The translations under genes and the position numbers were made by a program. Source: Limanda limanda (lineage: Eukaryota > Chordata > Actinopteri > Pleuronectiformes > Pleuronectidae). From it: DNA of 64,000 nt. The stretch lies in contig NC_083647.1 in NCBI RefSeq assembly GCF_963576545.1, forward strand, positions 2,405,007 to 2,469,006. Reading direction: 5' to 3'. Shown here one piece after another: positions 12,982 to 24,680 of the stretch (position 1 is its first letter; the number at the start of each line of letters is the position of its first letter). Below the pieces are notes generated by a model. It was not told where the DNA came from and did no database searches. It saw only the letters and a program-made list of their open reading frames with translations.

Positions 12982-13300
12982 GTAGGGTTGCAAAGGGGCG
13001 GGAAGTTTCTGGTAAATTTCCGGAAACTTTCTGGAAACTTTCCATGGGAAGTTAAGCTCGGGAATTTTGAAAAAAACAAAAACTACGCAAATAAAACGCT
13101 GAGCAATAAAAACATCATTCAAAACTCTATTTTAAAGATGTATGGAATGCAGCACACGCAGCATGTTGAGTTTCAACCCTCCACTGTGCATTCTTCCATC
13201 ACATGCACAGATGATTCCCAGCATCCTTCACACTACAGCAGAGCTGTTGAGGCCTGCTGTAGTGTGCAGGACTAGTAGGTAAGTTTCGATGATATTACTG
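12982..13300. repeat. hAT-like dispersed repeat (TAGGGTTGCAAAGGGGCGG start)
   Basis: The block opens with TAGGGTTGCAAAGGGGCGG and the GGAAACTTTCTGGAAACTTTCC motif, common in fish hAT-derived repeats. Near its right end is a 13-bp perfect inverted repeat, CACACTACAGCAG / CTGCTGTAGTGTG, spaced by about 12 bp. Right boundary not found. Confidence 0.4.
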
Positions 13301-14054
13301 GGGAAAACATATTAGCATGCTGATTGAGGATTGTTCATCTGTTCATCTAGCCTATTTCCATTCATTTATCCATCAATTGTAAAATATTTTTACAGACGAT
13401 TCCAATTGTTTGGTTATTGCTATTTATATCTCAGGCATTGCATTACTGTTTTTTTACATTTTTTTTTCTCATCTTATTGTACAGACCAATGCCACATGAA
13501 AATAAGAAATAATCTCCATCCATACTTACACACCCACAAACACAATCGACCATCAGCACACACAGGGAATGCAGAATTTGGGGTAAACATGGAGCAGGTT
13601 GTCTTCTCTACACTTGGTTGCTTAGTTGCAGAAAATTATATGAAAAAGGTAAATTAAAGAGCACGGATTTCTTTTATTGGACTGATGATGCAGTGGATAT
13701 TGACAGAAGGTTTTGCATTCAGCACTGGTAGTGAATGCCAAGACCCAATCAGGATGCGAATGTGGCCGCCTGCATCACCTTTTTCCAACTGTCTCTATTT
13801 CTGCTCATCCCGACTAAAACACAATTCAGCAGCATTTCCAAAAGGTTCCATTTTAATAAACCCGAACAGTAAAAAGTATTATAAAAAAAAAAGATTGAAC
13901 ACAAATGTAAAAAGTAGTTATGAGACATTGAGTAAAGGTGTGATTTGAAAATGAAAATGCACCTCACAAAACCTGAAGTCATCTCAACAAGATTCCATGA
14001 ACAGTTCAGTGAACTTCAGTAGCCTCTCTAGTCACCAGACCTGAATCCAGATGT

Positions 14055-14255
14055 AGGTAAAAGTGAGTTTTGAGGGATAATTTAAAAACAGACAGTGACG
14101 TTTTTCATCTGAGTTCACCAGGTAATGTATTCCAGAGGTTTGGGGCCCTGACAGCAAGGCCCTGTCACCCTTCGTCTTCAGCGTTACCCAGGAACAGTCA
14201 ACAGGACCTTATTAAGAGCTCTTCTTCTCCTGCTTTTGACTTTGTAATGTTATTT
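14055..14255 (+). repeat. Dispersed fish repeat, fragment (family A)
   Basis: The text GTGAGTTTTGAGGGATAATTT, CCAGAGGTTTGGGGCCCTGACA and GCAAGGCCCTGTCACCCTT marks a repeat family that I recognise as widespread in fish genomes. Related pieces lie at 22280-22645, 41430-41540 and 46540-46760. No coding content is preserved. Confidence 0.45.
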
Positions 14256-15679
14256 CACAGCTCCTGTTAAGTTCCTGTTAAGATAACATGTATTCCCATG
14301 TAGACACATCACCCTTGTTAATAGAATGAATATAAATGACCTTTTCAACACCTTTAATAAAACATCTCATTTAAAGTTACGACTGTCTAACTACGTAGAA
14401 TAAATGTTAATATATCTTGACGCCTTCAGATTCAACTCTCTTTATTTCCATACTTACTCGTCTGGTGACAGTGTGTGCTGGATGTCCAGAAACATGAAAA
14501 CGATAATAACCTCACTGGACCATTATTTACTGCCTGTGAAGTGAAATTCACTTGTAATTCCAGGGCAATAAGTAGCTGCTCACTAACAGTGTGATCCTAC
14601 TCAGGCTCTCAAGTGATGACAGATGGCTCCAAATATGCGTGGAGACATTCTTGGTTTATGCAGCAGCCCAGGAGGACCATATTCATACTGAACACATTCC
14701 TGAGGAGCAACGCATCACTGGATAAAACTAATGGGTCCAGAGGAGCCTCCACCCACATTCTGTCTCTATTTCTGACTTTTGAATCCTCTCCCAGATCGAA
14801 CACGTCTTTCTGCTGTGTCACAAACACACAGGGGAACAGGACCAGTGAGACAGGTACATAGTGTCACATCTCTATTATGGACTCTTGACTTTTCCTGTTT
14901 TACTTTGAAATTACTACAGTGTGTCTCTTGTTCATGCCGCCTCCCTGGGTTTGTTTCCCCGGTTCTGCAGTTGTCTACCCCGCCCTGATATGTTTCACCT
15001 GTTCCCACTCTACCCTCCCTCCCTTGTATATTTACTGTAACTCTCTGTCTTCCCTTCAGTCCTTGTCAGCTCGACTGTATCAGTTCCCTGTCATTTCCCT
15101 GTGGATTTTCCCGTCTGCATTGGATTTCCTGTTTTGTTCTTAGCTTTGTGTCTGTTATCTGTGCCCTTGGACTCCTTGCTCCTTTCTTCACTTGAATGAC
15201 TGGAAGCTGATGACTGGGGCATCTTACTCAGCCAGTTGGGCTGAGAGAAGGGACATCGGGGAGAAGGGGTGGGGGAGTAAGAGTTTTGTAACTGTTAAAG
15301 CACAGTCACACAGGCTGTTGTAATGATAATGTTTGTGATAACTATAAATAATATTATAATAATCTTATTAGCGCCAATGATACCAACAATAATAATAGCA
15401 GTTACTAGTCACTCAGTAGAGCACACCTCTGCCTAGGCCCAATAGTCATTTAAATCAAATTACACTAACTTTTCAAACTCAGGTCCATAAATATATCTGA
15501 TTTTTTTTCATACTTATCCATGAATTATTCTCTGTGAAATCAGTGAAAATGTGGAAAGTGAGAAGTTGCTGCAGCTTTATAGACTCAAGTCTTACTTTGA
15601 CGATGTATGAAAGCAATCGCTTAAAATATTTGTATAACAAGTGGAATCAAGGGTTTTTGGTGACAAAGACAAGATAAGC

Positions 15680-16177
15680 TAAGGGTTGCTGCACATTAGA
15701 GGATGTTAGACATAATGACAGATTTGATTTGATTTTTTTTCTTATAATCTTTGTGTCGGTATTTCCTGTCTGCATTACTATAGAGCTTTTCTGGTCTTAA
15801 AGACCACTCAAAGCGTTTTTACTTTTCTACGTTCTTCTTATTCTTCTTCTTTTTGGTGGTTGGCAAAATACATTTAAGCTCATTACCGCCAATTTCTGAA
15901 CTTCAGGAGAAAAACCAGTTTGTTCTGTTTCACAGAAAAAATAATAATTTTGGAAGTAGTCATGGCTGAGAACATGTTTGATATTTACGAATCAAGATCG
16001 GGGAGGCTCCGACTCCATTGGTAGCATTGCGATTATCTTGTAAACCCCCCAAACTTCTTATTTGGGCATATAATCATCACCAAGTGACTTCCAGTCTGGA
16101 ATGCCCCCCGCGATTTTTGAAAGGCCCAAATTCGGTCTAAAATCGGCCTGATTATCCTCTAGTGTGCAGCAGCCTTA
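15680..16177. mobile_element. MITE with about 23-bp terminal inverted repeats and TA target duplication
   Basis: The left end reads TA then AGGGTTGCTGCACATTAGAGG. The right end reads CCTCTAGTGTGCAGCAGCCT then TA. They are inverted copies with few mismatches, and TA flanks both sides, consistent with a Tc1/mariner-type target duplication. The interior is non-coding and includes the words GACCACTCAAAGCG and GGGAGGCTCCGACTC. Part of the interior recurs at the right edge of the window (63940-64000). Classification rests on termini only. Confidence 0.6.
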
Positions 16178-17787
16178 ATCCTTGCTTTTATTCCCAGAAG
16201 GCAGAACTACTGTAATGGTCTTCTCACTAAACACCATTTAACAGCTGCTGCTCATTCCCAATGCTGGACCAAGAAAACAGAACACATTACTACACATCTG
16301 AAATCTTTGAACTTCTCCCTGTTGATTACAGAATAGATGTTAGAGTGCTACTTGTCTATTCATCACCGAATGATTTAGGCCCAGAATACATCTTTGAAGT
16401 GCTCAAAGAATGCAAACCAAGTATGGTTCTCAGATTAATGGAATCAGGTCAGCTAGTGCAGAGTCCAAACTAAACACGCTGCAGCAGCATTAACTTGTTA
16501 TGCTGCATACATTTGGACAGAAGAGCTCAGATATGTTCCAAATGTAGCCATTTTTAAATCTCAGTGAAGAATGTTTCTCATTTCATGTGACTGATTCTGC
16601 TCCTGCTGCACTTTGATTCTGGAAGTAGACCTCCACTCTCTCCTGGAGTTAAAGTGATGTCTCTGGCTTATGGCTGAGGTCTATTTGTGGGATTTGTCTC
16701 AATAGTAATTTGATTAACTTATAGTCGATGCTACTTACACCTTGTTTTTTATTTTTTTCTAGTAATTTACTTTTTAGATATCTCTTTATGGATTTTTTTT
16801 CTAATTTGGCACCTGAAGTTTGCAGGTGACAAACTTCACGGGATGGGAAAATATTTTGTGGACTAATTAAACTAATTTCTAAATTGTTTAGGATGAACGT
16901 GCTGCACTACGGAACAAGATCACTGCAGAGTGGAGGAAACAGCTACTCTGCTGCAGTAGGACCTGGGAAACTTAAACTTGCCATCATCCAGTGTGTAGTT
17001 GAGCCTAAGCAAGTGAAGCCAGTTGCAAAGGTGTTAAGGAGACTGGAGTTGAATAGATGTTTAGGGCAGTGGTGCAATGTAACAAAGTACATTTACTTAA
17101 TCAATGAGCTTAACTACATTTATCATGGACGTTGATTTATTTTCAGGTATACACCACTTCATATATCAGCAAATATCTGCACTTTCTTAAAAGTAATCAA
17201 TAAAGACAGAGGAATTGGTCCCCGCCACCACCAAAGCAAAGCTGTGTCTGCAGCAACATCACTGTTGAAGAAACACTGCAGAGATCCTGAAGTATAGGTA
17301 ATAGACTACACTCGGCAAGTACTTTTAATACTCTACCTCTAAGCATATTAAAAGGAAGTATTGTATTAACTTTTCCTTAAGTTTAAAGGTTAGTGCGGTA
17401 CTTTTGTGGATTTTTGTGGATGCATGTGTACTGGAGTACTTCCTCCACCACTGGTTAATGGATTGGATATGACACAGAAGGAAACAGACCAGAGGGGATG
17501 GCTGTGAGTGTGCTGAAGAAGGCTGGCGGTCGGAGGGGCTAACCCTGGAGTCCAGGGAGTGACTGAGCTGAGCTGAGCAGACAGGACTGGAGAAGGAGTA
17601 GAACAGGTTAGACAACACGCCAAATATATATATCTTCAAATGGTTTGAAGTGCAGACGGAGAAGGAACCAAGACCTGGCAGCGTGGTGGTGGTGGAGCTG
17701 GGCATCTGCACGAGTCTTGATTACAGGATGGAATGCTGCTGGTGGGGCTCTGCTCTGACTCCAGCACACCTGTCTCCACTCAGAGAA

Positions 17788-17818
<31 letters not shown>

Positions 17819-18565
17819 GGGAGAGCGACCGCAGGCGAGGCAGAGTGTAACATTTATCATAGGATCTAAAGCTACTTTCACACATGCATTACGTGCCCCA
17901 ACTTTTCTGTTTGTGTGAACACGAGTTTCGGATTCTGTTGTCGCGGACTCTAAACGGTCTCTACCTGCTCCTTTCACGTGATGCCCCTGTGATGTCAGGT
18001 TGAGCCCTTGTGTGAATCGAGCAGGTAATGTTCCAGAGAATTGCCAGTGGGTGCTCTGGTGACTTTTCTATCCTGCCTCCCAGGTGGGCTTCCCAGGCCT
18101 CGGTCCTCGCCTCTACCACTCTACCACAAACAATATCAATTTGGCATATGGCTCACCTGGTGGAGCTGCATGCCTTTCCCCCTCTCTGTCTGCCCCCCTT
18201 CACAGCTTGCTCTCTGTCCTCTCCATCCCACTCAATACATAAACAAAAAAAATTAACTAATTTATTTAATTAACAACCATTATAATATTGACACATCTGA
18301 CAACTGCCGGATAGACAGCAAGTTTACATCCGTTATATAAATGTTTTAAGGGCTAGATGGCCACCACCCCTAGATCACATGGAGAAACACTAACCCTTCA
18401 CGGCCGCGCACAGAACAAAGGGGTCGGGCCCTTGGGGCTAAGGGGTGAATTAGGACAAGGCTGTAAACTGGACAGAATTGATCACAGCATGTTCCGCAAC
18501 AACCACCACTGACCAAAGTGCCGAATCGGTGTCGGTTTAACTTTCATTTTCTTTTCTGAGCTATT

Positions 18566-18642
18566 GGTGCTTATGCTGTTCTGTAAAGTGCTTTGAGTGG
18601 TCATCAAGACTATAAAAGCATCACATGAACACAGGCCATTAA
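18566..18642 (+). repeat. Dispersed repeat tail ('GTAAAGTGCTTTGAGTGGTCATC')
   Basis: The stretch 'CTGTAAAGTGCTTTGAGTGGTC', 'AAGACTATAAAAGC' and 'ACAGGCCATTA' is a common fish repeat tail. The second H3-carrying element is inserted immediately after it. Confidence 0.45.
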
Positions 18643-18881
18643 GCATTATACCTAGCCTGACGTTGTCATACTAATTATTCTAGTCAGAATATGAGTCTGA
18701 GACCGCTCCATTGGGCTGTGATTATGGGGCGTGTTTCAACGGAACCAGGAAACAAAATGCCTCTTCGCTCAATTGGATAGACCTACAACCAATCAGAGCA
18801 ACGTAGTATGTGACGTATGTCAAGCGACGCATAGTTGTCAGTTGTCTGTTTCACGAGTTTGTTCACTCTATAAATAAATCA

Positions 18882-19175
18882 ATGGAAATGCTGCAAATGC
18901 CGCTCGTATCTCCACCGGAGGCAAAGCCCCCAGGAAGCAGCTGGAGACCAGGGCTTCTTGTGAGAGCCCCGGCCGCCGGCGGCGTGAAGAAGCCCGCTAC
19001 GGATCTCTCTCAGAGCCTCGCTACCGGCCCGGGACCGCAACCGGGACCCGGGACCTTTCCGGTCCCGGGACCGAGGCTCTGAGAGAGATCCGTCGCTACC
19101 AGAAATCTACGGAGCTGCTGATCCGCCAGCTGCGCTGCAGAGCTCCGCTGTCATGGCTCTGCAGGAGCCAGCGAG
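18882..19175 (+). pseudogene. Histone H3 fragment, broken (second copy)
   Basis: An ATG at 18882 lies where the H3 start codon should be, about 10 bp after TATAAATAAATC. The next residues are degenerate, then [15 protein letters not shown] is read directly. Further blocks give [23 protein letters not shown] and, in another frame, [10 protein letters not shown] deletion removes roughly residues 66-84, and a foldback rearrangement is inserted around 19001-19091. Coding similarity ends at the same place as copy 1 (about residue 97-98), so both copies descend from one truncated capture. Non-functional as a histone. Confidence 0.75.
19001..19091. repeat. GC-rich foldback inside the H3 fragment
   Basis: Bases 19001-19020 and 19072-19091 are perfect 20-bp inverted copies (GGATCTCTCTCAG... 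/ ...CTGAGAGAGATCC). The inner 51 bp is dense in CCCGGGACC and partly self-complementary. The right arm is genuine H3 sequence, so the left arm is the added inverted copy. Copy 1 shows only a short trace of this GC-rich motif. Confidence 0.8.
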
Positions 19176-19847
19176 CATACACTTCCTTGTTGCTCCAACA
19201 TTAACAGCGTCCCAACATGTGTCTTTTGTCTCATATGTGCTGAGGAGCGTAGCGCACCCCCCCCCCCCACTCTCTTTTTATTTATATGACTGCTTGTGTG
19301 GCTGCAGCATCGGGGCCAGCTGATAAATTAAACTTTTTATGAATCCCGTAGGAGGACGGCAAAAACATCTGTTCGATCTACAAATGCCTTGATCGCGTTC
19401 CTCTGTTCCTCTTTCAAAATGAATGCGCTGTCGATGTCTCCGAAACAGACTTGATGGCAGCATCGACACATCTCAGCTCATAGATATAAACACTATATAT
19501 GTCTAAATATGTCTCAGCTCTCCAGCGGCAGGCAGCGCTCTTTGCTGACGTGGTTGACTACGTCACTGTAGATCATCTGTCAATCATCGTATAAAGCCCG
19601 CCCTGACGATCTGATTGGTCCGTACAGCTTCTGTACGAGCATAGTTTCTCCCCAACGGAGCGACTCCAGACCGAACTTCCCGAACAACAAATGTTGTGGG
19701 CGGGGCAAAGTTCGTCTGGCACCCAGGCATTATACCATGTTGTAGTGACAAATCAGTGCGTTACAGAAAGTGATAGACAGTGAAGTTATATTAATAGATC
19801 AACACTGACACATTTTTACAGATGCAAAAGCATACAGACACAACTGC

Positions 19848-19868
19848 ACACACACACACACACACACA

Positions 19869-19912
<44 letters not shown>

Positions 19913-19918
19913 CACACA
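19848..19918. repeat. (CA)n/(GCAC)n compound microsatellite
   Basis: CA units flank nine or so GCAC units (CACGCACGCACG...). Simple-sequence DNA with no coding meaning. Confidence 0.95.
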
Positions 19919-20794
19919 TATGACACCCACATTCACTGTAATTAGTCTAAGTTATTGCTGGAGCATGTTAGGTGTCCCAACACAGGCCTGGCTACTGCCG
20001 GCTACAGTCCTCTCTCCATATGGATCTAATTACTGTACTGGAAATATGACTGTGATACACAGGTACTACACATTCTCCATCAAAGCCAGATTTTCTCTTT
20101 GGTAAATTATACTGCAGCATCCATGCTGGGCATACAGAGGGAGGGGGAGCGTCCTGCATTGGATGAAGGTGGGCAATTGAAGCTTGAAGACTGGCTTCTG
20201 GTCAAATTTGATGTATCACTGAAATCCATACTTGTGCTCTGGTAACAAGACACGGTTCATCCCAGCGCTTTGATTTATAATGCCTGCCCCAGCCAAACAG
20301 TGTTCATATATTATTCTGCCTCTGTGCAAAAGTACTTTCACGTGGTGTCTACACAATTCATTTCATCATGTACAGTACATCTTCATTACTCAAAAGGATT
20401 TCAGAGCTTTTGTGGTTTTTACACTGTGGGATGTGTGTCTGTGGGATTGTGCATGTATGTGTGTTTGTATGTATGTTTGGGGTATCAAGCTTACATGAAA
20501 TGTAGTGAGAACACTTAGAGGGTAATGCACAAACAATGGAAACAGATTTAAGTCTTCCTCAGCATGAAAGCTTAATATTACATACAATATGTTTTGTTTT
20601 TTTTGTCTGAGCCCAATTTCAATTTTGGCAAAAATCTATTTTAAAAGTTAGTGTAATCATTTTAAATACTGATAAAAGACACTCTACCTTAAACTTTTTG
20701 TTTGTGAACCTGGGCAGGGATGACCAGTCACATGATGTCAGCACAGTTTGTAATTGATATAGGATCAGATTTGAATTGAATTGAACACAATGTC

Positions 20795-21325
20795 TTAGTC
20801 AGAGATTCTGGACAATCCAAAGAGATTTTCCTCCCAGCCCCCGTAAAAACGTTGGACAATCTCCGAAAGAGCCCATGTAGGATTCACTGTGAACAAGTGG
20901 CTGCATTAATGATGTTTCTAACACACGACAGATGCAAAACTTTAAAAAAAAAGAATACTAATTTCTTAAGAGAAAGCAGAAGACATTATCCTTTGATTGA
21001 AGAGACTCTTCCTTTTGGTGACAGCAGCGTTTATGTGCTGTAAACAAAAACATGTGATTTCCACAGCAGAATTACTAATTTATGTTCTGCATGCTGCGCC
21101 ACCCATTGCAATAACACTCCAGGGGGTTTTCTGTTGTTGTGAATATGTCTGACTGGAGAATGTCTTGCTACGTTCCTCATGTATAAAAGGCAAACTCCAG
21201 GACCCAGTGTCCGGACATTTTCCAGAGTTGATGTCTAAAAGTAGCTTAAGTGGCAAAACATACTGTATTATGGCTGCCTTGTGATAGTGGACGTTGTCAG
21301 AGTAAAAGAAAGAAGTGCCTAACCC
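20795..21325 (+). repeat. MITE-like family B, copy 1
   Basis: Shares with the copies at 23835 and 27695 (inverted) the blocks TTAATGATG(T/C)TTCTAACA, GATGCAAAACTTTAAA, GTGCTGTAAACAAAAACA and GTTCCTCATGTATAAAAGGC. No open frame is conserved between copies, so it is a non-coding repeat. Termini related to TTTCAGACATG are clearer in the other copies. Confidence 0.55.
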
Positions 21326-22279
21326 TAACCCATTCAACAGGTGTTTGCAGTTATGTACGTAGTGAGGATGTGTGATGACATCATGATATTCATCTTAAAG
21401 CTTCAGCCAACACAAACAAAATTACCCTGATGCTCCGAAATGTCTTCTATAGATAGGACCTGTCCAACAATGCAGAGGAGAAAGGTTTTGAATCCAGTGA
21501 ACAAGAATGTGGTCAGTGAAGCTCCATCGATAAAATCCGGCCCCTCTGATGCTACACCTCAACCTACAGAACATGAAATTCCACACCGTCTGGATAAAAA
21601 CAAGACTTTGTCCATATGGCTGTGAAGGATGGCCATCCTGCACCAGTAGGGCAGCTTTATGAAGCTGAGAATGTTGGTTTGACCTGCCGTAAACTACTTG
21701 ACAAATGTGATTAGGTCTTTGAGGATTTGTTGATCACAGATGCTCAGTGTAAGTATGCTGGACAGAAGAAGGAGCAGGCTTCCTGAGGATGGATTCACAT
21801 AGAGATGTGCCAGGATAACTGCTTCCAGGTTTGGTGCTGACCAATGACAATCAGGCCCCTGAATCAGATGTGAAAGTCATGTGCTACCTAGAGTCAGCAA
21901 ATTGTACAACTGCAGCAAGTATAATTTTTTCATTAAGATGAGTATACTATTAAGTTTCAAAGTTGTTGTTCACTAATATAAAGGATGGGGCTAGGGAATT
22001 ATTGAACCTCTCATAAAACCTCTGATAACCTGAGAAAAATAATAATATCAACACTAAGTGCAATATTACAAAAAATGTCCACATGTGTTAATGTTAATGT
22101 TAAGCATAGTATCATGTGCAATATTATCGCTTTTACTTAATCATTTTATAACTTATACCTGATACTAAAATACTATTGTCTTATTCTGTTGTACTCTTTT
22201 GTGTATAGTAAATTCTACTTTTCCGAAGAGAAGATTTGAAGCTAAAGTTGCACAGCTGAGTTACAGTATGACAGGAGGA

Positions 22280-22645
22280 CAATAATAGTAATCAACTTTA
22301 TTTACATAGCACTTTTTAGAAATATATGCCAAAGTGCTTTGACAGCAAAGCAAGAAAACTTAATATAAGGGAAATAAAAATCAGCAGAATGTGACAAGGA
22401 GGTCAAACAACCACGTTTAGGTGTTCGGACACAAGGTAGTGCTCAAATTAAATGAATAAATATAGAGCTGTGTCACTTGAAAACTTCTACACAAAAAGGC
22501 ACGTAAGGGGTCAACAATTCTGTGTTGTAGCTTGGGGCCAGACCCTAGCGTGCTTTAAAAGTGATGAGTGTAATCTTAAGATCAATTCTCAAACGGACAG
22601 GAGCCAATGGAGAGAAGCAAGGATCGGTGTGATGTGATGTTTCCT
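22280..22645 (-). repeat. Dispersed fish repeat (family A), longer fragment
   Basis: Begins AACTTTATTTACATAGCACTTTTT, contains GCCAAAGTGCTTTGACAG and ends with TAATCTTAAGATCAATTCTC then GGAGCCAATGGAGAGAAGCAAG. These words belong to a repeat family that is abundant in teleost genomes. The strand is a convention only. No protein domain was found. Confidence 0.45.
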
Positions 22646-23834
22646 TGTAAGACCAGTGAGAAGCCTTGTCAGAGTCTTTAGTCTTCATACTCTGTATGGA
22701 ATATGTTGCTTATCCTTACGCCACTAAGCTAAGATTTCATAGCTTTCTAACTTTCATACTGCAGCCCTTTTCTTTGGAAAGTGAGAAAAGTGACACAATG
22801 AAGTCACCAGCCATGCATGTCACTTCACTCTGTTCCTTTTCAGTGCATTTATCGGAGAGGTCAGAATATGGGTGCACTCCAAGTTTAGGGGCGGCTGCTC
22901 GACCACAAAGCCTCTGGGAGAAAGGCCGGTCTATTGTGCTGAATCTCTGTGTACAATTAATCTTGTGTGCACAAGTGAACCAAAACATGGGAATGAATTC
23001 ATCAAGAAGTGGGATTATGAAAGCATAAATATCACTTGACGTAATAAAACTCAATGTATTATTTTCTCTTTATGGCCACTGTGGGGCTCTGCAGAGGATC
23101 ATTTCGAATGTGGGGCTTCATGTGGACTCTTTCCCCACACTGTTTTTTAAGTTTAAGGTTGAAAGGACTTTATTCCTGTCTCTTGAAATGTGCCTTACAC
23201 ACAGGCAGTGTGATCGAGCTAACAGCGCTGCCAAAAAGAAAACAACCCATGTATCACAGGCCTTATAGGTACACAGAATATTGATGCTTAATATGTATTT
23301 GATGGGAAGTCAGCACAGGATATAGAGTAACTACTATTTTATTTGTATCCAACATTTCAAAATAACTGAGTTTCAGTGCCTGGATTCCAGCTGTTGTTGT
23401 GAATTGTTGTTTTCTTAATCTCTGAATGGTCTTGAAAGATAGCTTAAATTCCACAGAACAGCTCTTTCCCATTTTCTTATTCTTTTTCATACTTTCCAGG
23501 GATAAGGAAGACGGAACAGTCATTGTGAGTGAGTGGAGATAAAGCACAACAGCCCAATCATCAGTGTGTGTGTGACAATCTGAGTCGAAGCTCCAAACAG
23601 CTATCTTGATAATGTGCTCATAAAATAACTGTTGACTTAAGACAAGGTTTTTGTTTGTCAAAAGTACAATCACTAGCTAACCGTAACCTCCTAGCAAAAA
23701 TGTGTCTTACTGCACTTCATTTTTAAACCCAGTTTTCCCAAAGATGCTCACATTAGTTGCTATCTTAACAACATAGGTGCTTGACGAGAAAAATAACAAC
23801 TGTAACTGAAACTAGCAAAGAAACTTCCATCACA

Positions 23835-24365
23835 CTTGGCGATCTATAAACTGCTTTCAGACATGCGCTGAACTCTGGAGATCTTCCGGAGAGGTTGCAG
23901 ACTTTCTCCAGCCTTTCTTCTGCCAGCCCCCAAGTAAGAACTCCAGATACTGTCAGAGTGAGTCCATGTGAGAACACAGCAGGAGATACCCCGGAGGATT
24001 GTGTGAGCAAGTGTGTGTCGAAGACATTTCTAACAAGAGACAGACACAAAACCAAAAATAATCCACATTTCTCAGGATGAAAAAGCGGTTCCATACATCT
24101 AGAAGACACAGACATTGTTGTCAAGAGAGCTTTTGTTGATTTGAGCTGACGACGGTGTAGATGCGCTGTAAACTAAACAGGTGATCTCTGCAGACTTCCC
24201 CTGCCTGGTGCACCAGCCCTCTCCTGTACGGACTCCAGATTTCTTTGCTGTTGTGAACACTTCTGACCTGAGAATCTCATGCAGCTTTGTTCATGTGTTA
24301 AAGAGAACCCCCTAGCCCAGACATTGTCTGCAGTACATCTCTGGAAATGGCTTTAGTGTAAGGCA
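23835..24365 (+). repeat. MITE-like family B, copy 2
   Basis: Opens with TTTCAGACATGCGCTGAACT and closes with TCTCTGGAAATGGCTTTAG, which read as weak inverted ends. Shared internal blocks with copy 1 include ACATTTCTAACAAGAGACAG, ATGCGCTGTAAAC, CTGTTGTGAACACTTCTGAC and GTTCATGTGTTAAAGAG. Confidence 0.55.
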
Positions 24366-24620
24366 AGGCCCAACGACTTTCACTGAGACAATGACGACTG
24401 CATTAATAATCTCCCAAAACAGCAGATTCACAGAGATCTCTGCAATTGCTGTCGAATCTGTAGCTCTGGACCAGATTTTTCAGTCAACACTGTAGCACAG
24501 ACAACAATGTAAACTTGTTTTGAAGCAAACGTCTGCAGCAGCAGCAGTTAGGAAAGGAATGCTGAAGTCATAGAGGCTTATAACTGGAGCCAATGGTAGC
24601 TGCAGCTTATGCATTAAGTG

Positions 24621-24623
<3 letters not shown>

Positions 24624-24676
<53 letters not shown>
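24624..24676. repeat. (TG)n microsatellite
   Basis: A pure TG run of about 26 units following GAAGTG. Another purine-rich GAGAGA tract follows at about 24967-25035. Confidence 0.95.

Positions 24677-24680
<4 letters not shown>

Larger units (their letters stand above)
18653..19726. mobile_element. Putative TIR DNA transposon carrying histone H3 sequence (copy 2)
   Basis: The 10 bases GCATTATACC occur at 18643-18652 and again at 19727-19736, immediately outside the unit: a candidate target-site duplication. The two ends show imperfect inverted similarity. TCTGAGACCGCTCCATTGGG near the left end matches the reverse complement of the CCCAACGGAGCGACTCCAGA near the right end with few mismatches, and ACCAATCAGA occurs on both sides in opposite orientation. 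These termini differ from those of the hAT-type element at 580-1814. The core from about 18852 to 19300 is the same captured module (CGAGTTTGTTCACTCT, H3 fragment, TTGTTGCTCCAACATTAAC, CTCTCTTTTTATTTATATGACTGC). No transposase is encoded. Confidence 0.6.
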
